Origin: Isoetes taiwanensis | Lineage: Eukaryota; Streptophyta; Lycopodiopsida; Isoetales; Isoetaceae | Assembly (NCBI GenBank): GCA_021234155.1 | Contig: JAJEKV010000071.1 | Location: forward strand, 5,332,483 to 5,396,482 | Reading direction: 5' to 3' | Length of the DNA: 64,000 nucleotides | Shown here: in pieces, positions 45,861-55,846 of the stretch | Numbering within the stretch: position 1 is the stretch's first letter | Layout of the letters: each line of letters starts with the position of its first letter | Made by a program: the position numbers and the translations under genes | The notes under the pieces: generated by a model | Told to the model about the DNA's origin: nothing | Database searches by the model: none | The model's input: the letters and a program-made list of their open reading frames with translations, nothing else

Positions 45861-47558
45861 AAGACGCGTCATAGGCATGTGTGTCCCCCCCCTAGCATCT
45901 GCCGAACTATCTCCCGCTCCAAATACAAGTGGGGAGGATCCCCTAGAGGAATACCGAGAGGAAGCATTTCCTCCATGTAAAAGTCAAGGAATCCGGCATA
46001 GTCCGGATGCCGTTGCATGTTGGCAAGGAGGTCTATGCGTTGGCATAGCAAAGGCTGCAGCAGGTCGAAGGGAACCTGTGGATCCCATTTCTCTCCATCA
46101 AGGTACCGAGGCGAAGCGGGTGGCGGACCATGGCGCTAGAAGGGAGGAGAGAGGAAAAGAAGCGTTTAAAATGACCCTACAGTCCCCTTTTAAACCCTCT
46201 TAATAAAGCTGACGTCAGCATTTTATTTTAAATTTAACATGGAAAAAAAACATTAAACTTTTAATTTAAAATAAAAGCTTCTTTATTAATTATCACCAAA
46301 AAAAAATAGGTACAATTCATGGATCCCGCAAGTAGGCTAAGGTTGCTCTCAGTATCCTACGGGTGAGGGCCAAATCCTTAGGCATTATGGTGACCCTCTT
46401 TGCGTGGATAGCGCAAAGGTTGGCATCACCAAAAGTGCTACCAAGTAGGCTTCAGCAGACCTCTTGGGCGCCAAAATTGCAAAGGTGCGGAAGCGGAGAT
46501 CGGTCTTAAATTGCCGGGCGATCTCCGTACCCAGCCTACGAAAAAGGCAGCTTCGATCGGAAGGTCCGTGGACTTCTGAAATTTGGCGGATCTCCCGCAA
46601 TGCCCGCGCATCGGGTCGAACCGATGGGGCTTCCGTGTGGCGAGGCCCAAACGATGTTGGCACCGTCTTAGCCCCAAAGAACCGCCGGAGTTATCCACTC
46701 TCTCACGCCTCCGGTCGGGAGCTGGTCTTCTTCCCAAAAGCCCCGGCAGTCTTTAACTTATCCTTGTATTTGCCCGGCCTTATGGGCAACTCCCTTCCTT
46801 GAGCTTAAGCGGTCGGATCGCGTTGGTTTTGGGTTCGAGCCACTCCCGGATGCACCTCCTCCTGTTGGTCCCGCCGGATCTTGTCGGTCCCGCTCCTCTT
46901 GCTCCAACTTTCGCGCTCTTCCCGAGCTCTCCTTATGTCTTCTTGGATCTGAGCAAAAAGTTGGGCTGCGGCCACGGCGATTAAGTTCGGCGTGGGTACC
47001 TTTGTGGGTCAGAGACCCATATCTATCCGAATAGTGGTCGATAGTCTATGCTAATGTCGGGGATCTCTCCCGGCAAAAGCCGTTGGAACCCTCATGCCCG
47101 ATTGGTATGGGGAACCTCAATAGCTCGCCATCGATGGCCCGGCAAAGCCGTCTCAGGTACCCGGTACTCCCTACCCAGGGCTGCCGTGGTCGGACCGCTC
47201 AATTCCCCGGTGTGGTCGTCTTCCCGGCAAAACCCTAATCCGGTCGGCCTCGGCCCCGACATCTTCCTCCTCATTATGGCCTTCGTTCGGGAGGATAAAA
47301 TTTGATGAGCATCATCACCATGTCAGGTTGCTCAACAAGGGTATATGGGAGCTGGCGTAGGTTCAGTTGGGATAAGGAATGGCTCGAGAAGTGATAGACA
47401 GGATATGGAATCCTATCGTTGTTCTCAAACCTATTGACCAGCTCATCCAACAAGATGTCGATGAGGGCTGGGTCAGTAGCCATGTGCTTAGCAATCATGG
47501 CGTAGATCTCCACGATGCTCATGGTGGTTGGATCTGGAGCGCTCTTGGTGATGGCCAT
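45861..47558 (-). CDS. Pre-gag ORF at the 5' end of element II (broken)
   Basis: Starts [20 protein letters not shown] at 47558, continues [20 protein letters not shown] and [20 protein letters not shown] to 47274. After frame breaks, further coding-like pieces follow, including a segment near 46051-45869 ([20 protein letters not shown]). It is probably a helical protein; unrecognised. It lies about 730 bp inside the 5' LTR and is the positional partner of the H3-like ORF of element III, though its start is not H3-like. Confidence 0.45.
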
Positions 47559-48286
47559 AGGGAATAGTGAGGCGCTGGCAGCGAAGAGGATGGCAAAGGG
47601 GGCGCTGAGATGCACAAGGCACAAGGGCGGAGGATCAAGGTCCGGGCCGGGGTGGCGATGGCGAGGGCGGCTCAAAGCGGTTGAAGGCTTAAGAAGCAAA
47701 AGCAAATGACAGAAAATGGTTTGCTAAACGGCCAATTAACTTTTAAAATTTCAAATTTTTTTTCCTTATTAACTTCAAAATTTTATTATTAAAAAAAATA
47801 TACGGCGGAAATACGCAGCGCCACATCACGTTCGGCGCCCGATGGCATTATACGGGTTTACGCCGACCGGTGTCGTCGAAATGCAAGTGGCGCCGAGTTG
47901 ACTGGCGGGTCAGCGTTGACTCGAGTCCGGACCGGGTCGGCCGACATTTCGCGCTTCTAACTTGACTGCAAAGCGACAAAAAGCAAGCGGCGCCCGAATT
48001 CGTTTTTGGGCCTGCCCTTGACTATTTTTCGCCTGGAGTTGACTGTTTTAGGGTAATTCGAGTGCGCCCAATCCAATGGAGCCATCATCTTTGTCATTTG
48101 AGTTACCCATCGCACTGGTAGGCCTCCAATCTTGGCCCCTCCACTTCAAAGCTACAATTTCTTAACTTAACCTAACACCAAACCAAACAACAAAGAGAAC
48201 TAACGACACATTGACTTAGCCTCCTCCTAACTACCGTGCTACGAGTTAGTGTTTGGCGGTGCTATGATTTGAACAACCGAAATCAC

Positions 48287-48300
48287 GGCTCACGATACCA
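48287..48300 (-). promoter_or_regulatory. Primer-binding site of element II (tRNA-iMet type)
   Basis: The plus strand reads GGCTCACGATACCA next to the 5' LTR. The reverse complement of the iMet site is GGCTCTGATACCA, differing only where CTG is read CACG. This gives the element's orientation. Confidence 0.8.
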
Positions 48301-48302
48301 GC

Positions 48303-49905
48303 TGGTGGCGGCTCCCGAATGTATCGACCCTCGGACGTATACATCGGACTTTCCCCTCCCATGGCGACCATCTCACCATGGCGGGGCCCTCCCGTCTATT
48401 TCGGGCCATCTATGAAATGAGGGCCGAAGAAGGACTGCGAAGGGTCATTCGCCCACGCCTTCAATGGGACTCCTACGTCGCGGAAGCATGAATCCAAGGG
48501 TTAGCACACAGCATGAATATATATAAATAACCACCACGAAGGGTGGCGCATCCATCCAAAATACCAACGGCATAGAACATGCATCTAATCCTAAGAAAAC
48601 ACCCAAACCCCAGGTTCTACCCCGGCTCGGACTCCCGTGGGATCGACCGACGGTGGGCCTCAAGAGATCATCGGCCATCGAGTCTTGGCATGGCGTTGGC
48701 TGGCATAGAACATTGGCTAGGGTTGTCCACTCCATCCGCCCCTCCTGTGCACACTTTGCGGATGGGTCAATTCACGCTATGGCTTTGCTATAGCCAGGGA
48801 GACATAAACTTCGAGGGCATCACCCTCCGAGACTACTCCAGTTCATGGCGCCTGGTCCGATGAGGCAGTCGGGGAAGCGTCCCCTTCCGAATCATGGTGG
48901 TTCCATGGGTGAGCTAGAGAATACGTGCCGCATCAGCTCAGCCCCCCGCATCCGTGCAGACTTACTCACCCTAAATCTACTCAAAGTGCAAGGTGCTCCA
49001 TACGGATCACACCTTCCCACCCGGAGTGTCGGACCCATACCCGGCCCTCGTGACCGGCCATCGGGCCTAGCCCTTTGTAGGAGTCTCGGGAGCCTTGTAT
49101 GCTCATGCAAGACCCCACCCCTCATGTCACTGCTTGTGTTCCTTGTGCGGGTGCTAAGCGGACCATAGCATCTAGGACCCGGTGGGTTCTTGTGCCTGTG
49201 AGCCATAACTAATGGGACTTTACATGTATGCTATCTAGGAGCATACTACTATACACGGTTCAGAGGCCTCTACCCCGTAATCCCCGTTTTAGTCGGATCA
49301 AACAAAGAACCAACAATCCATCCTTCGGAGTAAGAACCGAATTGAATATAAAGAGAACTTGTTTGTACAATCAAGGGTTAGTTTCTATGATTGAATTACA
49401 AAGAGGCAGAGAAAGAGCCGGACACAACTAAGTGTTAACTAGAATTCACATAGCCACCTACCTGAATTCTCGGCTGGACTCATTCCCATGGGCTTCCCTC
49501 CATCTCTGGCGGTTGAAGATTGTTTGGCTTCTTGGAGGGGACGGCTGGTATGGTGGTTCTCTGCAGTGGTTGATGGGCTCAGCTCCGGCCTTCCTTGGTC
49601 GATCTTGAGGGGAGTCAATCCCGGGGATAGGGGTCAAGTTGGCATCCAAACTTGGCAACCCCCCCATGCTTAATCGATTGGGAGGTGGTGGCCTTTCCTA
49701 ATTGGTAATTATCCTAATTTCCTAGGTTATAGGTTATTATTATTAATGTGTTAAATTAGCATAGCTAATTTAATCCTTTGTAAGGTAACCCCCTAGGTTG
49801 CAATTAAGTTCCCATACCCCCATGGTAGTGTACCTTTAGGGAGTGACGTGCTTGTATTTGTACGTGTCCCGTATAGTAGACCGTATAAATACGTGGAACG
49901 TCACA
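48303..49905 (-). repeat. 5' LTR of element II (right)
   Basis: About 1.6 kb. The outer end ACGTCACA at 49905 is intact. The inner edge is blurred (TGGTGGCGGCTCCCG where the partner has TGTGACGCTCCCG). Confidence 0.92.
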
Positions 49906-49910
49906 CATGC

Positions 49911-51184
49911 TGTTCCCAGTACCTTTTCAAGTGCAATGTGTTTATAGGATTAGCTAGCAATCTCCCTGTACCAATTTCTTGCAAAAGATAAGAACTCGTA
50001 CCTGCAATTGCATGGATCTTGAAAGGGCCTTCCCACAGGCCATCAAATTTACCTGCTGAATCTTCCTTTGCTTTATTCCACTTGAGCACCAATTCATTTA
50101 CTTTGAAACTCCCTTGTAACTTGTGTGCAGCTTTGAAAGCTGCTACATCCTTAGCTTTTTTCCTCAGGTTCACATTCTCAGCTTCCAGCCTCTCTTCTTC
50201 AAGCATCAGCAACTTCTCATACCTGTCTTTGTAAGCATCCTCTAATTTTGCATCACGGATCTTCATTGCCAACTTTGAGTGATGGCAATTCCAGTTCAAC
50301 CGGGACCACGACTTCAATACCATAGACAAGGCTAAAAAGGTGTATGGTTAGTAGCATTTTTTACAGTGGTCCTATATGCCCACAATGCATCATGCAGTTT
50401 AACATGCCAATCTTTTTTATGAACTTCAACTGTTCTTTTTAGGATGCTCTTCAACACTTTGTTTGTTGATTCAGCTTGCCCATTGCCTTGAGGATAATAG
50501 GCAGAACTTTTCACATGTTTGACCTTTAATGCTTTCAGTAAATTACTAATGACATCATTTATGAACTGTGTTCCCCTATCAGATACAATTTTGAAAGGAA
50601 TGCCAAACCTGGTGCATATGTGCTCATGTAAAATCTTGCGGTTAGCGAGCATTTGCATCTCCGATTGGAGTTGCTTCCACCCATTTAGTAAAATAAATGT
50701 AGCAACTAGGATGTATTCATGCCTACCTTGAGATTCAGGAAATATAGGCCCTATAAAATCCAATCCCCAAATTTGAAAAGGACCAGGAGATACAATACCA
50801 GTAAGAGCAGCAGGTTGAAGGATTCTTCTACCATGAATTTGACATTTATGGCATCTTTTGATTGTCTCATAACAATCTTTGAACAAACTTGGCCAGAAGT
50901 AGCCTGACCTGATGATCTTCTTTGCGGTGGTTTGTTTGCAAAATGCCCACTACAAATGCCTTCATGACATGCTTCCACAATCATTTCAAACCGGATCGGT
51001 TGACACATCTCAACAGCACTCCATTATAATCAATCTTGCACAACACATTTCCTACCATCTTGAATGTTTTAGCTTTAGTTCTAAATCTTCTGGTTTGCTT
51101 AGTATCCATGTTTTTAGGCAGCTCTCCATTTCTTAGAAATTCAATAAGGTCAAATTGCCAATCCTCATTCATCTTGCTAGACAA
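49911..51184 (-). CDS. Integrase of element I (C-terminal codons displaced by element II)
   Basis: A zinc-binding region at 51184-50750 (MIVEACHEGICSGHFANK then CHKCQIHG) precedes a complete catalytic core: IWGLDFIGP, FKIVSDRGTQFINDVISNLL and YYPQGNGQAESTNKVLKSIL, giving D, D and E. The C-terminal part has a coiled-coil-like segment (MLEEERLEAENVNLRKKAKD) and GLWEGPFKIHAIAGTSSYLL, ending LHLKRYWEQH at the CATGC insertion site. The last six codons are at 36784-36762. There is no chromodomain. Confidence 0.92.
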
Positions 51185-51479
51185 AACAAGGTTGGTGGAT
51201 TCTCCGGTCTCTGAGGTGTTTCCATGTCACGCAATCCTTCAAAATCCTCAAATTCAAAAGCTCTCTCAGAAGATAATCACTAGGGCTCTTAATGGTTTTG
51301 TTGTTTTGACACTAAGATTATAATCTTGAATTTTTGAGGCCCACCGCATAATTTGGCTTTGCTTTGACTTTTCGAAATAATAATGGAAGGGGATTTTGGT
51401 GCATGAGCACCTTTACCTCATTGTGTTGGACAATATGTCCAAGTCTTTGTAGGAACCACATTATTCTGCGCAACACTTT

Positions 51480-52100
51480 TTTTCCAATCTAAGCGTATCT
51501 CATTTCGTATGCGACCATATCTTGCTTGTAAAGGCTATTATGCCATGATCCTCAAGAATGAGAGAGAAATGCCAACGACCTTGTTAGTGATACTTATATA
51601 AGCTTTAAAAGGAAGACTATGATCGGTGGTTTTAAAGCTTCTCGATTGAGAAATTCGAGTGATGAGTAACTCAAAAGCGACTGGCATTCCTGGTGTCCAA
51701 TTTACTTCCATATGTTTGCTCTCATGTTTGCTGTACTTGCCTACTCTTGTCAGATTTGCTATAGGACCCATAATATGTGAGAAATTAGGTACATAGATTC
51801 TTAAAAAACTAGTAAGTCCCATAAAGCTCTTTACTTGCCTCAGAGTTTTAGGTGGCACTACTCTCTTGAGTGCTTCCATCTTACCCTCACGAGACTTTGA
51901 TTCCTTGAGCGAGATACTTCATGTCCCTAACAGTTCACCTTTTGAACATAGAAAGATACACTTCTTTGGATTTAAGCATACACCACTTTCCCTGCTTGCA
52001 CAGACTCATAATCATAGTCAGAAGTTTCATGTGTTGCTCTATCAGTGTTCCTAGGCAAAGGTCATCAAGAAACACCCTAAATTTATCAAGAGGCATGCTT
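51480..52100 (-). CDS. RT C-terminal part and RNase H of element I
   Basis: Contains KVVPPKTLRQVKSFMGLTSF-like thumb sequence (MEALKRVVPPKTLRQVKSFM then LRIYVPNFSHIM) at 51879-51770, and an RNase H start (PFKAYISITNKVVGISLSF; the usual D-A-S/D motif is degenerate) near 51600. An FLDDLCLGT block (DD of the RT active site) lies at about 52065. Frame slips occur at both ends. Confidence 0.75.
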
Positions 52101-53327
52101 TGAAAGATTTTATCCATAGCCCTTTGGAATGTAGCAGATGCATTCATCAATCCAAAGGGCATTTTTTGCATGGCAAAGGTTCCCCAAGGGGTTATGAAGG
52201 AGGTCTTAGCTTGGGTGCGCTTCCTTGATTTTAATCGATTAAAACACGAAAATCCATCTAGAAATGAATAAATCTCTTTACCAAAGAAGGTTGCATGAAG
52301 CACCTCTTCTAGAAAGGGAAGTGGATACTTGGTCTTTTTATAGTAGCCTTATTAAGGTCTCTATAATCTATGCATATCGCGTATAGTTTTGTTCTTTTTC
52401 AACGGTACTATGCATGATGACCACTCGGGGTTGGTTATCTCGATTGATAACTTCAGCCTCTTTCATCTTTAATAATTCCTCTCTGATCAAAGTTAGCAAG
52501 GATCTATTTATCTTTCTCAGTTTTTGCATGACAGGTTTGGTTCCTTCTTTCATCTTTATTTCAAATTCACATATCTCAGTCTTTACACCTACCAACTCTG
52601 TGTAATCCCATGCAAATACATCTTTCCATTCTTCAAAGAATTCTTGTAATGATGCTTCTTTCTGAGTTTTAAACATATCTCCTAGAAACAGAGTTCTAAT
52701 CTCATCATTCTTGGTATGAAAGATTTTATCCATAGCCCTTTGGAATGTAGCAGATGCATTCATCAATCCAAAGGGCATTTTTTGCATGGCAAAGGTTCCC
52801 CAAGGGGTTATGAAGGAGGTCTTAGCTTGGTCTGCTTCCTTGATTTTAATCTGATTAAAACCTGAAAATCCATCTAGAAATGAATAAATCTCTTTACCAG
52901 CAGTTGCATGAAGCACCTCTTCTAGAAAGGGAAGTGGATAACAGTCTTTTATAGTAGCCTTATTAAGGTCTCTATAATCTATGCATATGCGTATAGTTTT
53001 GTTCTTTTTTTCAACAGGTACTATGCATGACAGCCACTCAGGATTGGTTATCTCAGTGATAACTTCAGCCTCTTTCATCTTTAATAATTCCTCTCTGATC
53101 AAAGTTAGCAAGGATCTATTTATCTTTCTCAGTTTTTGCATGACAGGTTTGGTTCCTTCTTTCATCTTTATTTCAAATTCACATATCTCAGTCTTTACAC
53201 CTACCAACTCTGTGTAATCCCATGCAAATACATCTTTCCATTCTTCAAAGAATTCTTGTAATGATGCTTCTTTCTGAGTTTTAAACATATCTCCTAGAAA
53301 CGAGTTCTAATCTCATCATTCTTGGTA
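52101..53327 (-). CDS. Reverse transcriptase of element I with a 616 bp tandem duplication
   Basis: The reading frame 53288-52368 runs KDVFAWDYTELVGVKTEICE, AEVITEITNPEWLSCIVPVE, TIRICIDYRDLNKATIKDCY, EIYSFLDGFSGFNQIKIKEA and MPFGLMNASATFQRAMDKIF. It then abruptly restarts at the beginning (MFKTQKEASLQEFFEEW). Copy B is 52717-53327 and copy A is 52101-52716. Copy A differs from B mainly at CTG/CAG sites (for example CGATTAAAACACGAAAA against CTGATTAAAACCTGAAAA). That suggests an assembly duplication of one sequence rather than a real one. Confidence 0.85.
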
Positions 53328-53449
53328 ATAGTGGGTTCTTTTACCTCTTTCTCTTCTTGAGCATCTATTACCGAGAATGGGATGTAGTTGTGCAATCTCT
53401 TCATGTTCCAACTCTTCTTCTTTGATAGCTCCTTCAACCAAGGTAATCC

Positions 53450-53825
53450 AGAAAGACACATACGCATAGGGCATCTGCTTCACAATTCTCATCCCTTGGT
53501 ATGTAATTCAAACTCCATTTGTTAAATTTGCTCAACCAGCTCAAAGCTTCCTCTTTCAGCAATAGCATTTCTTGGTTCTTGGCTTGATACTCACCATTGA
53601 CACCTTTTGATATTAGTTGAGAGTCACCATAAAGCGGTTACTTGATCGGTCCTAATGAAATAGCTTCCTGTAAGCCAGCCAAAAGGGCTCTGTACTCAAC
53701 CATATTGGAGGTTATACCAACATGTATCCCGCCAACCTTTGAAAGCAATGTTAGCACAATCTTTGATTATAGCTGAAGAAGATGCCACCCCTAGCTTAAC
53801 AGATATTCCACCATCAAACCAGATG
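53450..53825 (-). CDS. Extra RNase H-like (aRNH/RVT_3-type) domain of element I, upstream of RT
   Basis: On the minus strand IWFDGGISVKLGVASSSAII (about 53825) is followed in a shifted frame by SNMVEYRALLAGLQEAISLG, LYGDSQLISKGVNGEYQAKN and LNYIPRDENCEADAL (about 53470). This is the plant/archaeal-type RNase H pattern: D…E…GDSQL…N/D…EADAL. It lies between protease and RT. A separate, degenerate RNase H-like segment lies after RT. One frame slip at about 53715 and an in-frame TAA near 53635. Confidence 0.8.
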
Positions 53826-54721
53826 ACACCTGAATTCTTGTGATCTACTGAGTTAGAAGAGTAAGAGGGTACCAACTCATCCAGGAGATCCATGGCTAGA
53901 GGTAGTTTGTAGAATCCCATGGTGCTTTGTTCAAGCATTTCTTCTTCCAAAAAACTACAGATATTAGTACTCCCTGACTTGTTGTAGAGGGTTGTCCTTT
54001 TAACTCCATCAGATATGGTACACTCTCCTTTTGACCATACAGGTCTGGCATCAACTGTAGACATCCATCTCCTGCCAAGTAACAAGTCATAGATGTCAGT
54101 AGTGCTGTTGCCAAACTCGAAAGCAACTACAAAAAAACTAGCTTGAACCACAATCCCTTCAGTTTCCACTGGTACACCTGTAACAACACCTAAAGGCATG
54201 ATTTTAGCATTAGAAAATGATATCAACACCATTGGTGAAGGTTTTGTGATCTTCAATCCACATTTTTGCATTATATGCTGAGGCATCACATTCAAAGAAG
54301 AACCACCATCTAATAAAACTCTAGGAAGTTGATGAGTACCAATTTTTGCTGAACATGTAAAGGCACCAGGGTCTTCCTCTTCCTGAGTCAGCACAATTTC
54401 AGAAGCAAAAGACATTGTTTCTACATTACTAGAGTTGATCACTTTCTGCCTATAGCTAGGAGCAATTCTCAACAGAGTCAATAAATCCAAAGTTACCTTA
54501 GAATTCTTAAGAATATGTTCAAAGTCATCCAAATCTTTATCTTTTCTCTGAAATCTTTCAGCAGGAGCAGGAGCTATTACCTGATAAGCTTGATCTTCTT
54601 TTTGAATTTCCTTCTCTTGGCACTGACCTGAGCTTGCATCCTTCTTGTTCTCAGCCATAGCTCTAGTTTGTATCTTGCCATGATGGCCTTCTGGAATGCT
54701 TCTTCTTCCAAGAATCTCCAC
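53826..54721 (-). CDS. Protease region of element I
   Basis: Starts MEILGRRSIPEGHHGKIQTR. At mid-length it has LPRVLLDGGSSLNVMPQHIM, a retropepsin-like motif with D-G-G in place of D-S/T-G, then TDIYDLLLGRRWMSTVDARP. The frame continues without a stop into the extra RNase H-like domain, so the two are one polyprotein. A linker with DLDDFEHILKNSKVTLDLLT precedes the active site. Confidence 0.82.
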
Positions 54722-54792
54722 AGATGCACTAGTCTCAAACCTTTTTGCCTTGTTCTTGTTTCTCCAAATACTCCTTCACCAAGCACCTATCC

Positions 54793-55740
54793 TCATAATG
54801 GCCAATCTCCTTGCGAGAACTTGCACTTTGGGCAAACCTTTCCATAATGACCTTTTTCCCACACTTCAAGCAAGCCCCAGTAATAACAAATGTCACTAGG
54901 GTGAGTATTCTTGGTGCAATGAATGCATGGTGGATAAGTTTTTATGTTATTTTTCATCTCCATGAGTTGCTTAGTCAACTCGCTATAGTTCGATCATTTT
55001 GGCCATCTCGGCTTTTGATTCATTGGATTGAGCTTCTTCCTCAACCTTGGCTTTCCTCTTTTCCTTCACAACATACACGGGCTCTTGTTCATAATCGGGA
55101 TAGAAAGGATCTCGAAACATGTGGATGGCAAGTGTCGTAGGAAAGATAATTTCTAGCAGAGATATAGAGGTAGCTTTGGCAAAGGCTTTATGTATAGAAT
55201 CAAAACCTTCTTGGTTTTGGATCCTAAGCATTTTCTTGTGAATTCTTGGCCTAGGAGCTAGACCTTTGATAAAAGCAAACTACAAAGAAGAGGGATGGAG
55301 TGGGGATATGACTCTTTTGGCATTTTCTAAGGTAGGCACCTGAATCTTTCAACATATTGGTTGATGCTCTCTCCACTTGAATGCGAGAAAGTTTGAAGCT
55401 CATTGGCCAGCTCTTGTGGGTGTGACTTTCCAAACCTGCTCAAGAACTGTTCTACAAGATTCTCATAAGTATTAGTACCCATACCAGTGATAACATGTTC
55501 ACACCACGCTTCAGTTCACTAGATTTCATACACTTCACAAATTCAGAGAACTTACAACCTTTTTATTACCATAATCTTTGTAATAGTCTTCAAATGTCTT
55601 CAAGAATTGATTGGCATTCATCTTTGGGCTCAAAAATAGGAGGAGTAATTGGTAGGTTCGGGTTCAAAAATAGGGAGGCGGAGCCACATTAGGAGGCACA
55701 TTGCTTGAACTGGGCATTCCAATGGGATCGATGAGGTTCC
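54793..55740 (-). CDS. Gag of element I (frame-broken)
   Basis: The segments at 55231-54983 (LRIQNQEGFDSIHKAFAKAT, DPFYPDYEQEPVYVVKEKRK) and 54978-54793 (CIHCTKNTHPSDICYYW, then KGHYGKVCPKCKF) include two Cys/His clusters of zinc-knuckle type. A capsid-like portion in broken frames lies at 55700-55250. The order and position just inside the primer site support gag. Confidence 0.65.
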
Positions 55741-55825
55741 GGAGCTTGGTCTGCTCACTTCTCCTACTTGGAGGCATGTTTCTTTTCTCCTACTTCCGTG
55801 TGAGTTCTTGATTTCCGGGAGGGAT

Positions 55826-55843
55826 ATCTCGGTAGGACCTCCA
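55826..55843 (-). promoter_or_regulatory. Primer-binding site of element I (tRNA-Gln type)
   Basis: On the minus strand, three bases after the LTR, TGGAGGTCCTACCGAGAT is complementary to the 3' end of plant tRNA-Gln (…ATCTCGGTGGGACCTCCA) with one mismatch. Confidence 0.85.
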
Positions 55844-55846
55844 AAA

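Larger units (their letters stand above)
36790..49905 (-). mobile_element. LTR retrotransposon II (Ty3/gypsy chromovirus)
   Basis: 13.1 kb on the minus strand, flanked by CATGC (36785-36789 and 49906-49910), inserted in the integrase gene of element I. LTRs are 36790-38409 (3') and about 48303-49905 (5'). Reading leftward: tRNA-iMet-type primer site, pre-gag ORFs (47.6-44.1 kb), gag, PR, RT, RH, IN, chromodomain and polypurine tract. It is related to element III (same Gag WWKGYA motif, RT and chromodomain wording), with unrelated LTRs apart from the TGTGACG…CGTCACA ends. Confidence 0.95.
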
